A stretch of 64,000 nucleotides of DNA, from assembly GCA_903876735.1 (NCBI GenBank), contig CAIRAW010000043.1, positions 62,001-126,000 of the forward strand, given 5' to 3'. The DNA is from an uncultured beta proteobacterium (lineage in GTDB: Bacteria > Pseudomonadota > Gammaproteobacteria > Burkholderiales > Burkholderiaceae_C). Within the stretch, counting starts at the first letter, position 1. The number at the start of each line of letters is the position of its first letter. Of this stretch, positions 55,412 to 63,453 are shown piece by piece. Under the pieces are notes generated by a model. That model saw only the letters and a program-made list of their open reading frames with translations, did no database searches and was not told the origin of the DNA. Both the position numbers and the translations under genes were made by a program.

Positions 55412-56584
55412 ATGCTGAAGACCTGCCTGACCACTTTGCTGCTGAGCGCAGCCACCCTGGCGATTGCCCAAAACAAGGGCGTCACCGATACCGAGATCGT
55501 GCTCGGACTGGTCACCGACCTGTCGGGGCCGATTGCCAACTACGGAAAGGAGTCACGCAACGGCATGAACATGGCCGTCGACGAGATCAACGCCAAGGGC
55601 GGCATCCAGGGGCGCAAGATCCGCCTGGTGATTGAAGACCACGGCTATGAGCCCAAGCGCGCCCTGCTAGCCGCGCAAAAGCTGGTGCAGCAGGACAACG
55701 TCTTCGCCATCCTGGGGCATCTGGGAACAGCCACCAACATGGCGGCACTGCCCTTTGTTTTGGAGAACAAGGTCTTCAACTTCATGCCGCAAGGCGCCTC
55801 GCCGGCGCTGTCGGAGCCGCCGAGTCCCTACAAGATTGCGCTGGCACCGTCCTACTTCACCATGTCCACGACGACGCTGGACTACATGCTCAAGAAGAAG
55901 CCCTACAAGCACATCGGCGTGCTGTACCAGGACGACGACTATGGCCGCGAGGTCATGGAGGCAGCCGAGGTCTACCTCAAGAGCAAGGGTCTGGCGCTGG
56001 CCGAAAAGGTCTCCTACAAGCGCGGCGCCACCGACTTCGCCTCCCAGATGGCCAAGCTCAAAGCGGCCAATTGTGATCTGGTCATCAACGCCTCGACCCT
56101 GCGCGAGTACATCGGCTCGGTCGGCGAAGCGCGCAAGATCGGCTTCAACCCGGACTTCCTCGGTACCGCAGCCAACTACTCGCAGCAGGTACCGACGCTG
56201 GGCGGCGCCGCCATGGATGGCGTTTATGGCGCCACCTTCATCCCGCTGCCCTATGCTGATGACGCCAACCCCGCAGTACGGACATGGGTGGCAGCCTACA
56301 AGAAACGCTTTACCGATGACCCGGGCCTGTACTCCATGTACTCCTACTATGCGATGACCACCTTCGCCAAACTGGCGGACAAGGCCGGCAAGAAGTTCAA
56401 CGCGGAAACCTTTAACGCCGCAATGGAGGCCACCAAGCTCGGCCCCGATGAACTCGGTAACCCGCCGTTCAACGTGACCAAGGACAACCGTCAGAGCAAC
56501 AAGAAAGTCCGCATGACGCAGGTCACCGGCAACAAATGGGTTTTGGTGACGGGTTACCTTGATCCGGTTCTCGAACAGAAATAG
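55412..56584 (+). CDS. ABC transporter substrate-binding protein, LivJ type, no. 3
   Basis: 390 residues with AAGGAG upstream and a Sec signal (LTTLLLSAATLAIAQ). Peripla_BP_6 fold: TEIVLGLVTDLSGPIANYG, NAKGGIQGRKIRLVIEDHGY, YKRGATDFASQMAKLKAANC (partial quotes). Related to nos. 1 and 2 but set between two crotonase genes, away from any permease gene. It presumably docks on the LivHM pair encoded 8 kb upstream. Confidence 0.92.
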   Translation: MLKTCLTTLLLSAATLAIAQNKGVTDTEIVLGLVTDLSGPIANYGKESRNGMNMAVDEINAKGGIQGRKIRLVIEDHGYEPKRALLAAQKLVQQDNVFAILGHLGTATNMAALPFVLENKVFNFMPQGASPALSEPPSPYKIALAPSYFTMSTTTLDYMLKKKPYKHIGVLYQDDDYGREVMEAAEVYLKSKGLALAEKVSYKRGATDFASQMAKLKAANCDLVINASTLREYIGSVGEARKIGFNPDFLGTAANYSQQVPTLGGAAMDGVYGATFIPLPYADDANPAVRTWVAAYKKRFTDDPGLYSMYSYYAMTTFAKLADKAGKKFNAETFNAAMEATKLGPDELGNPPFNVTKDNRQSNKKVRMTQVTGNKWVLVTGYLDPVLEQK

Positions 56585-56593
56585 GACCGCACC

Positions 56594-57424
56594 ATGAACG
56601 CGCCCCTGCCACCCCACTTCGAGACACTGGCGGTTTCGCTGGCAGCGGGCGTGGCCCGCATTGAACTCAACCGCCCGCACAAGGCGAATGCGATCAACGC
56701 CGCCATGTGGCGCGAGTTGCGTGAGGCCATGCAATGGTTGGACCAGACGCCCGGGGCGCGCGTGGGCATTCTGTCTGCGGCCGGTGGCCACTTTTCGGCC
56801 GGGCTGGACCTGCAGATGCTGCTTGAACTCAAAACGCAAGCGCAGGACGATTGCGACGGCCGCGCGCGCGAAAAGCTGCGCCGCTCCATCCTCGACATCC
56901 AGGACACCGTGAGCTCGATCGAACGCTGCCGCAAGCCGGTACTGGCCGAGGTGCACGCGGCCTGCGTCGGCGGCGGCATCGACATCATCACCGCCTGCGA
57001 CATGCGCTACTGCAGCAGCGAAGCCTGGTTCTCGGTCAAGGAAATCGATGTCGGGCTGGTGGCCGATGTCGGCACGCTGCAGCGTCTGCCGCGCCTGGTG
57101 GGCGAAGGCATGGCACGCGAACTGGCCTACAGCGGCCGGCGCTTTTCAGGCGCCGAGGCAGCCGAGATGCGCCTGGTGAATCGCTGCTACGCCTCGCAAG
57201 CCGCGCTGCGCGCCGGTGTGCAGGAAATGGCTGCGTTGCTGGCGGCCAAATCGCCACTGTGCCTGCGCGGCACCAAGGAGATGATTACCCATGTGCGCGA
57301 CCATTCGGTGGCCGACGGTCTGAACTACATTGCCACCTGGAACGCCGCCATGCTGATGTCACAAGACCTCGCGGAAGCGGGGCAGGCGATGCGCGAGAAG
57401 CGAGCGCCGGTCTTTCGAGACTGA
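56594..57424 (+). CDS. delta-3,5-delta-2,4-dienoyl-CoA isomerase-like crotonase
   Basis: 276 residues. The segment CVGGGIDIITACDMRYCSSE followed by FSVKEIDVGLVADVGTLQRL reproduces the eukaryotic ECH1 active site: Asp in TACD, Glu in VKE and Asp in VADVG. It would move double bonds from 3,5- to 2,4-positions, giving the substrate of FadH. It begins 9 bases after the binding-protein gene and is the last gene of this operon. General hydratase activity cannot be ruled out. Confidence 0.88.
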   Translation: MNAPLPPHFETLAVSLAAGVARIELNRPHKANAINAAMWRELREAMQWLDQTPGARVGILSAAGGHFSAGLDLQMLLELKTQAQDDCDGRAREKLRRSILDIQDTVSSIERCRKPVLAEVHAACVGGGIDIITACDMRYCSSEAWFSVKEIDVGLVADVGTLQRLPRLVGEGMARELAYSGRRFSGAEAAEMRLVNRCYASQAALRAGVQEMAALLAAKSPLCLRGTKEMITHVRDHSVADGLNYIATWNAAMLMSQDLAEAGQAMREKRAPVFRD

Positions 57425-57438
57425 CCGCTGGGCAACAG

Positions 57439-57711
57439 TCACCTTCGTTTTTTTGCCTGCTCGCGTTTGCGCCAGTACTGAAACGCGTCCTCGGTCACTT
57501 CCATGTCAATTTCCATGACGCGCATCTGAAGGCGCTCCTGAACTTTGGCGACGGCCATGTTGTAAATGACCGGGCCGACTTCCTCGACAAAAAATGCCAG
57601 CAACTCTGCGGCAGCGATATTGCCGATTTTTTGATCCCGGCTTTCAAGGAAGTAGCGCTCGATGGAAGCCACCGCTTCCTTGCGCACTTCGCTGGTGATG
57701 TCGATGCCCAT
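57439..57711 (-). CDS. DUF2164 family protein
   Basis: 90 residues, cytosolic. The pattern EVRKEAVASIERYFLESRDQ, then IGNIAAAELLAFFVEEVGP and IYNMAVAKVQERLQMRVMEI is that of the DUF2164 family of small proteins of unknown function. It lies 11 bases after the aldehyde dehydrogenase gene on the same strand, so it is probably co-transcribed. Convergent with the preceding crotonase gene. Confidence 0.85.
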   Translation of the reverse strand: MGIDITSEVRKEAVASIERYFLESRDQKIGNIAAAELLAFFVEEVGPVIYNMAVAKVQERLQMRVMEIDMEVTEDAFQYWRKREQAKKRR

Positions 57712-57722
57712 GGCAAGCTGCC

Positions 57723-59150
57723 TCAGATCCAGCGGAAGATTTTGCGCAGCAGACCCAGCATCCAGGGTGGCACCTCGCCGGCCTTGAACATCCTGGTTGC
57801 CAGACCGAAGCGCGTCTGCACCACGCCGCGTTCGTGGCTGAAGGTGCGAAAACCGTAGCGCCCGTTGGCGTTGCCCATGCCGGAGTTGTTCACACCGCCA
57901 AACGGCAGATGCCCGTGCAGGTAGTGGATGATGGCGTGGTTGACACAGGCGCCACCCGACGAGGTCTGCGCCAGCACATTGTCGATCGAGGCCTTGTTCT
58001 CGCTGTAGAGGTAGAGCGCCAGCGGTTTGGGCGCGCCATTGATGTGTGCGATGACCTCGTCAAGTTCGTTGAATACCAGAATGGGAAGCAGCGGCCCGAA
58101 GATTTCCTCGTGCATGATGTTGGCATCCGCTGGCACGCCATCGAGCAGGGTGGGGGCGATGTAGCAGTCGTCGAGCGCCACCACGTCACCCGTGAGGGCG
58201 CGCGCGCCACGTGCCTTGGCGTCGTCGAGCAGCGCCTTGATGCGAGCAGCGTGGCGGGTGTTGACGATGCGGGCAAAGTGCGGACTCTGCGCCGCCGGAT
58301 CCTTGCCGAAGGCCTGCTCAAGCTGGACGCGGCAGCACGCCACAAACGCGTCCTTCACCGAGCTGTGCACAAACACGTAGTCGGGCGCGATGCAGGTCTG
58401 GCCTGCGTTGGTGCACTTGGCCCACATCACATTCTGCGCGGCAAGATCGAGATTGGCGCTGGCGTCGACGATGGTCGGGCTCTTGCCGCCGAGCTCCAGC
58501 GTGACGCTGGTGAGGTGTTTGGCCGCAGCCGCCATCACCACCTTGCCGATCATCGGGCTGCCGGTAAAGAAGATGTGGTCAAACGGCAGTTCCAGCAGCC
58601 CCTGGGCCACACTGGCGTCGCCTTCGAACAGGGCAACCTCGTCCTCACTGAAGACCTCGCGCACCAGCCTGGCCATCGCGGCGGCCAGATTGGGCGCCAT
58701 TTCAGACGGCTTGATGATGACGGTGTTGCCGGCGGCGATGGCCGCCACCAGTGGGCAGAAGGTGAGGTTGACCGGATAGTTCCAGGGCGAGATGATCAGA
58801 CAGCGCCCACGCGGCTCGTACTTAACCCAGGACTTGGTCCCCATCAGCATCGGCGTGGGCCACACAAGCGTCGGCTTCATCCAGGACTTGAGCTTGCGGA
58901 TGGCGTCATTGACCTCCACCACCACCGGCAGGACCTCGGCCAGTTCCACCTCACCGGGCGGCTTGCGGAAATCGGCCCAGCCGGCCTTGCACCAGGTGTC
59001 GGTGTAGGCGATGACAGCAGCGCGCAGGCGCTTCAACTTTTCGATGCGCTCGGCAGCGGTGGACGTGCGCAGTCGCAGCGCGGTGGCGCGCTGGCGCTCG
59101 AAGACATCGGCAAAACTGGCGTGCTCAGGTGAATCAACGGCATTTGACAT
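57723..59150 (-). CDS. aldehyde dehydrogenase (class 3 / coniferyl-aldehyde dehydrogenase-like)
   Basis: 475 residues; GGAGGG precedes the start. Catalytic Glu in TLELGGKSP and Cys in NAGQTCIAPDYVFV; IISPWNYPVNLTFCPLVAAI and PFGGVNNSGMGNANGRYGF fit the ALDH3/CalB group (partial quotes). It oxidises a medium-chain or aromatic aldehyde to the acid, consistent with feeding alcohols or aldehydes into the acyl-CoA route. It has its own sigma-70-like promoter but also lies in line with the MBL gene upstream. Confidence 0.9.
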   Translation of the reverse strand: MSNAVDSPEHASFADVFERQRATALRLRTSTAAERIEKLKRLRAAVIAYTDTWCKAGWADFRKPPGEVELAEVLPVVVEVNDAIRKLKSWMKPTLVWPTPMLMGTKSWVKYEPRGRCLIISPWNYPVNLTFCPLVAAIAAGNTVIIKPSEMAPNLAAAMARLVREVFSEDEVALFEGDASVAQGLLELPFDHIFFTGSPMIGKVVMAAAAKHLTSVTLELGGKSPTIVDASANLDLAAQNVMWAKCTNAGQTCIAPDYVFVHSSVKDAFVACCRVQLEQAFGKDPAAQSPHFARIVNTRHAARIKALLDDAKARGARALTGDVVALDDCYIAPTLLDGVPADANIMHEEIFGPLLPILVFNELDEVIAHINGAPKPLALYLYSENKASIDNVLAQTSSGGACVNHAIIHYLHGHLPFGGVNNSGMGNANGRYGFRTFSHERGVVQTRFGLATRMFKAGEVPPWMLGLLRKIFRWI

Positions 59151-59178
59151 GGGGCCCTCCGACTTGCTTATGTGGGGC

Positions 59179-59208
59179 GGTATAGCAAGAAGGCGAACAC
59201 GGTGTCAA
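59179..59208 (-). promoter_or_regulatory. sigma-70-like promoter of the aldehyde dehydrogenase gene
   Basis: On the minus strand a perfect -35 box TTGACA (59208-59203), 18 bases, then TATACC (59184-59179), about 29 bases before the start. A small AAGTC/GACTT hairpin overlaps its upstream edge. No regulon element is present here. Confidence 0.6.
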
Positions 59209-59227
59209 GTCTTTTTGACTTTGCAGC

Positions 59228-60277
59228 TCAGCGCAGGAAGTAGCGGTGCACGCCGTCGTCGTCGAGCACGCGCTGGACTTCGCCGCGGTAGATCAGGTGG
59301 TTGAGACAGGCGGCTGTTTCGCCCGTGGCCATGTGGAACAGCGGAATGTTGTCCTCGCCAATGGGGCGACCAAACAGCGCTTCAAACAGCTCGACCGCGC
59401 GGCGCGGTTGCTGCAGCACGCGCTTGAGTCGCTCAAAGGTGCGCTCCTGATCCGCAGCGAGCTGGTCCAGACGCGCATGCAGGCCGCGAAAGGGCTCGTT
59501 GTGCGAAGGCAGCACCAGCACGTCGGCGGGCACTTCGCGTTTGAGTTTTTGCAGCGAGGCCAGCCAGTCACGCATCGGGTCGGCGTCGGGCTCGCTCGGA
59601 AAAACCGATATGTTCGACGAGATGCGCGGCAGGACCTGGTCGCCCGAAATCAGCACACCGAGTTCGGGGCAATACAGACAGGCGTGCTCTGGCGAGTGGC
59701 CGCTGCCGACGACGACGCGCCAGTTGCATGCGCCAATGCGCAGCTCCTCGCCATCCTGCAGGCGCCGGTAACTGTCGGGCAGGGCATGGATGTGTTTGCC
59801 GAAGACGCCAAAAGCCTTGTGATAAGTCTCAATGGCCGGCGCCGACCAGCCGGCCTGCAGGTAAAAACTCAGGTCATCGGGTGAGGCTGCGCGACCGTTC
59901 TCCGACACCAGCACGCGACAGTTCAGGTACTCGAGCCGCGTCATCCACAAGCGGATGCGGAACTTGCGCGTGAGCCAACCGGCCATGCCGACGTGATCGG
60001 GGTGCATGTGTGTCACAAAAATGCGCGTGATCGGTCGCGGGTCGGTGGCCTGGGCAAACAGTTCACGCCAGACCTGGGTGTTGTCATCGCTGCTGGTGCC
60101 GGTGTCAACCACGGCCCAGCCGGCGCCGTCGTCGAGCGCCCACAGGTTGATGTGGTTAAGCGCAAACGGCAGCGGCATGCGGATCCAGTGCACGCCCGAC
60201 GCCACTTCGCAGGTCTGGCCACGCGCCGGAACCGCAAACGGGTAGCTCAGTGCGCTTGCCGGTTTCTCTTTGTTCAT
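59228..60277 (-). CDS. MBL-fold metallohydrolase (glyoxalase II-like)
   Basis: 349 residues with AGGAAGG upstream. The metal motif HMHPDH is in IFVTHMHPDHVGMAGWL; the other ligands are His in GSGHSPEHACLY, Asp in LISGDQVLPRIS and His in LPSHNEPFRG. The C-terminal helical domain is of the type found in thioesterase-like MBL enzymes. It may hydrolyse an acyl-CoA or other thioester, or a lactone. Its promoter carries regulon element D-minus, back to back with that of the BKACE gene. Confidence 0.85.
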   Translation of the reverse strand: MNKEKPASALSYPFAVPARGQTCEVASGVHWIRMPLPFALNHINLWALDDGAGWAVVDTGTSSDDNTQVWRELFAQATDPRPITRIFVTHMHPDHVGMAGWLTRKFRIRLWMTRLEYLNCRVLVSENGRAASPDDLSFYLQAGWSAPAIETYHKAFGVFGKHIHALPDSYRRLQDGEELRIGACNWRVVVGSGHSPEHACLYCPELGVLISGDQVLPRISSNISVFPSEPDADPMRDWLASLQKLKREVPADVLVLPSHNEPFRGLHARLDQLAADQERTFERLKRVLQQPRRAVELFEALFGRPIGEDNIPLFHMATGETAACLNHLIYRGEVQRVLDDDGVHRYFLR

Positions 60278-60316
60278 GCCACCTTCCTGTGCGCCTTTCA
60301 GCGGTTCTGAACGGCA

Positions 60317-60356
60317 AGCCTAGGGCGATCCGGTCCGGCGGTCTTGCGCAAACTGG
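60317..60356 (-). promoter_or_regulatory. acyl-CoA regulon element, copy D-minus (MBL gene)
   Basis: On the minus strand CCAGTTTGCGCAAGAC (60356-60341), 18 bases, then TAGGCT (60322-60317), 39 bases before the start at 60277. One base different from copies B and E. Confidence 0.7.
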
Positions 60357-60360
60357 TTAG

Positions 60361-60401
60361 CAAGATAACGCAAGACCCAGGCACTGTTGCGCGCCTAAGA
60401 T
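60361..60401 (+). promoter_or_regulatory. acyl-CoA regulon element, copy D-plus (BKACE operon)
   Basis: CAAGATAACGCAAGAC (60361-60376), 19 bases, then TAAGAT at 60396-60401, 36 bases before the start at 60438. Together with D-minus it forms an inverted pair GTCTTGCG/CGCAAGAC with 20 bases between. Confidence 0.6.
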
Positions 60402-60437
60402 GAATCGCTTCATACCCATCGCCATTGAAAGAATCCC

Positions 60438-61307
60438 ATGTCCGACAAAGTCGTTATCACCTGCTCGCTCACCGGCAGCCTTACCGATCCGGTGCAGCAC
60501 CATGTGCCGGTCACGCCCGAACAAATGGCCAGGGAAGCCCGCGCCGCCTACGACGAGGGCGCCACCGTCATGCACTGCCACTTTCGCCAGCAAGAGCCCG
60601 GCAAGGGCAACCTGCCAAGCTGGGATCCGCAGGTGTCGCGTGACATCCAGCAGGCCATCCGCGAAGCCTGCCCCGGCGTCATCATCAACCACACAACCGG
60701 CGTGGTCGGCCCGGCCTATCTGGACGCGCTCAAATGCGTGCGCGAGACCCGGCCCGAAATGGCGGCATGCAATGCCGGCTCGCTCAACTACCTCAAGGTC
60801 AAGGCCAACGGCACCTGGGCATGGCCGCCGATGCTGTTCGACAACGCACCGGGCAAGGTCAAGGAATTCATCGACGTCATGAACGAGGTGGACTGCCTGC
60901 CCGAGTTCGAGTGCTTTGATGTGGGCATCGTGCGCTGCGTCGAGATGTACCAGCGCGTCGGCATGTACACCGGCCCGCTTGAATACAACTTCGTCATGGG
61001 TGTCGAGTCCGGCATGCCGGCCGACCCGGAACTGTTGCCGATCCTGATCAAACTCATCGTGCCGGGTTCAAACTGGCAGGTCACCGCCATCGGGCGCAAG
61101 GAAATCTGGCCGCTGCACCGGCGCTGCGCCGAACTCGGCGGCTTTCTGCGTACCGGCCTTGAAGACACCTTCTACTTGCCTGACGGCACCAAGGCCACCT
61201 CGAACGGCCAGTTGATCGCCCAGCTCGCGCAGTACGCACGTGAAGCCGGGCGCTCCATCGCGACACCGGCCGAAGCGCGCGCCCTGCTGCACCTGCGCCA
61301 GGACTGA
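60438..61307 (+). CDS. 3-keto-5-aminohexanoate cleavage (BKACE, DUF849) family protein
   Basis: 289 residues, TIM-barrel zinc enzyme. The opening VVITCSLTGSLTDP, zinc ligands in TVMHCHFR, INHTTG, ACNAGSLNY, and the GVESGMPA and AIGRKE segments are typical of BKACE enzymes. These condense a beta-keto acid with acetyl-CoA to give acetoacetate and a new acyl-CoA. The stop overlaps the next start (TGATG), coupling it to an acyl-CoA synthetase. It would release a CoA ester of an unusual keto acid within the regulon. Confidence 0.88.
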   Translation: MSDKVVITCSLTGSLTDPVQHHVPVTPEQMAREARAAYDEGATVMHCHFRQQEPGKGNLPSWDPQVSRDIQQAIREACPGVIINHTTGVVGPAYLDALKCVRETRPEMAACNAGSLNYLKVKANGTWAWPPMLFDNAPGKVKEFIDVMNEVDCLPEFECFDVGIVRCVEMYQRVGMYTGPLEYNFVMGVESGMPADPELLPILIKLIVPGSNWQVTAIGRKEIWPLHRRCAELGGFLRTGLEDTFYLPDGTKATSNGQLIAQLAQYAREAGRSIATPAEARALLHLRQD

Positions 61308-62866
61308 TGAACACGGCCTCGACCATCGGTGCCACGCTGGCCGAGGCGGCACTGCGGCGCGCCGACGCCAGCGCCTGCATCGACGGCGACCACAGCTATT
61401 CCTACGCCGACATCGAAGCCTCGTCCCAGCGTGTAGCCTGCGGTCTGCTCGCGCTCGGCCTGGTGCGCGGTGATCGCATCGGCATCGCAGCCCTGAACCA
61501 GATCGAATGGCTGCAGATTTTTTACGGCGCGGCGCAAATCGGCGTCACCGTGGTCGGCATGAGCCTGCGCTACCGCGACAACGAGCTTGAATACATGGTG
61601 GCCGACAGCCAGGTGAAGTTTGTCTTCACGCTGGCCAGCCATGCCGACTTTGATTTCTTTGCCATGTGGGAGCGACTGGCACCACGCCTGCCCACGCTGC
61701 AAGGCGTGATGGGCATCGACCGGCGCAGCAGTGGCAACGCCAACTGCCTGTCCGATCTGCTCGCAACACCGCTGGCGCAGCAGGCCCTGGCGCGGGCCAC
61801 GGGCCTGGTGCTGGAGACCGATCTGGCAATGGTGATCTACACCTCGGGCACCACCGGCCGCCCCAAGGGCGCCGGCCTGACGCATCGCAGCATGCTGGCC
61901 TCGGCGCGCGCGCAGGCCGCACACATGCGGCTGGACGAACACGACCGACTGACGCTGCCAATGCCGCTCAACCACGTCGGCGGCATCACCTGCGGCATTC
62001 TCAGCATGCTGCTCGGTGGTGGCTGTATCGACCTGATCGCCGAATTCAAGGCCTCACTGGTGCTCGATCGCATGGCGCTGCACCCACCGACCCTGGTTGG
62101 CGGCGTGCCCACCATGATGACGCTGCTGCTGATGGACACGCAGGCGCGCGCCATCGACTGGCAGCGCGTGCGCCTGGTCTACGTCGGCGGCTCCAACGTC
62201 GACGCCACGCTGCTGGCGCAACTGCAGACGCGCATGCCCAACGCGGCGCTGATGAACCTCTACGGTCTGTCCGAGTCATCCGGCGCGCTGGTCATGACAC
62301 CGTGGGACTGCACAGAGGACGACCTGATGAACAGCATCGGCAAGCCAATCGGCAATGGCGCGGTGCGCGTGCTGGCAGCCGACGGCAGCGTTTTGCCCAG
62401 CGGCGAAGTCGGCGAGCTTTGCTACCGCGGCGCCGGCGTGATCGCGACCTTTGTCGGCGCGGCAGCGGCCAACGCTGCGCTCGACGCTGGGGGCTGGCTG
62501 CACAGCGGCGACCTGGGCGTGGTGGACAACCGCGGCGTCATCACACTCAAGGGCCGCTCGCGCGACATGTTCATCCAGGGTGGCTTCAACGTCTACCCGG
62601 TGGAAGTCGAGAGCTTCATCGCGCGCCACCCCAAGGTGATGATGGTCGCCGGCATTGGCGTGCCAGACCCGATGATGGGCGAGATCGGCCGCTACTACAT
62701 CGTTGCCAAGCCGGGCTCGGACTTGAGCGCAGCCGAAGTCACTCAGTTCTGCCGCGAGCAACTGGCCGACTACAAGGTGCCGCGTCAGATCGTGCTGCGC
62801 GACGAGTTGCCACTGACACCGGCCGGCAAGATACACAAGGCGGCATTGCGCAACGAAGGCGGCTGA
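61307..62866 (+). CDS. acyl-CoA synthetase (AMP-binding, class I adenylate-forming)
   Basis: 519 residues. AMP-binding motif YTSGTTGRPKGAGLTHRS, ATP motif LYGLSESSGALVM, hinge HSGDLGVVDNRGVITLKGRS, and the C-terminal catalytic Lys in LTPAGKIHKAALR are complete. It activates a medium, branched or aromatic acid. It is translationally coupled to the BKACE gene (one shared base). Its last 82 bases overlap the opposite-strand DUF2591-like gene. Confidence 0.92.
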   Translation: MNTASTIGATLAEAALRRADASACIDGDHSYSYADIEASSQRVACGLLALGLVRGDRIGIAALNQIEWLQIFYGAAQIGVTVVGMSLRYRDNELEYMVADSQVKFVFTLASHADFDFFAMWERLAPRLPTLQGVMGIDRRSSGNANCLSDLLATPLAQQALARATGLVLETDLAMVIYTSGTTGRPKGAGLTHRSMLASARAQAAHMRLDEHDRLTLPMPLNHVGGITCGILSMLLGGGCIDLIAEFKASLVLDRMALHPPTLVGGVPTMMTLLLMDTQARAIDWQRVRLVYVGGSNVDATLLAQLQTRMPNAALMNLYGLSESSGALVMTPWDCTEDDLMNSIGKPIGNGAVRVLAADGSVLPSGEVGELCYRGAGVIATFVGAAAANAALDAGGWLHSGDLGVVDNRGVITLKGRSRDMFIQGGFNVYPVEVESFIARHPKVMMVAGIGVPDPMMGEIGRYYIVAKPGSDLSAAEVTQFCREQLADYKVPRQIVLRDELPLTPAGKIHKAALRNEGG

Positions 62867-63216
62867 TCCTGGAGCGGCTCCTCTCCGGCGATGAGGTCTT
62901 CAACCTCGTCACCGAACTGTGAAGCCACATAGGCCCGCATGAACCACACGGTCGGAATGTGAACGACGGTGTTGACGCTGGTCCATTCGGGGCCGAACCA
63001 TTCGATCAGGATGTCTTCGATTGCGTACCATTCATCGGACACAATCGGCCCGGCCTGGGACCAGTTGCTGGCGGGTCGGTAGGTGGCCGGATGCCAACTG
63101 CCGCTGTCCGGGTCGTGTTTCGCGCCGGCCAAAGGCGGTTCCGACAGGCGTGTAAGCCCCCTGGACTTGGCAACCCAAAAGTTCAGCAGCGTTCCCTCAA
63201 GTTTTTTTACGATCAC
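62785..63216 (-). CDS. DUF2591-like hypothetical protein
   Basis: 143 residues from a GTG start at 63216, five bases after AAGGAG. The text LNFWVAKSRGL, YRPASNWSQAGPIVSDEW and FMRAYVASQFGDEVED resembles the phage-related DUF2591 family (first half Leu-x-x-Trp-Ala-Val-Ala-like, then Ser-x-x-Trp-x-x-Gly-Gly-Pro). The last 25 or so residues come from antisense of the synthetase gene, so the original stop may have been lost. The role is unknown. Confidence 0.65.
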   Translation of the reverse strand: MIVKKLEGTLLNFWVAKSRGLTRLSEPPLAGAKHDPDSGSWHPATYRPASNWSQAGPIVSDEWYAIEDILIEWFGPEWTSVNTVVHIPTVWFMRAYVASQFGDEVEDLIAGEEPLQDQPPSLRNAALCILPAGVSGNSSRSTI

Positions 63217-63453
63217 ATCAACTCCTTAATCGATTGATGGCTTGCACCGATGCCTGCACATGCTGAATTCTGAAACAATGCAACATTTCATAACACGCCC
63301 AAAGTTCGCCATCTTGTGCGGTCAAAGGGCCCACCATTTTTCAGACCTTGGTCCCTGTCGGCTGGCCCCGCTGGCTGTTACAGTGGGCGGCGGCTGCAGC
63401 GTTTGTCGTTGCACGCTGCGCCAGGACCTGTCAATCGGTATTCCCTCCCACAG

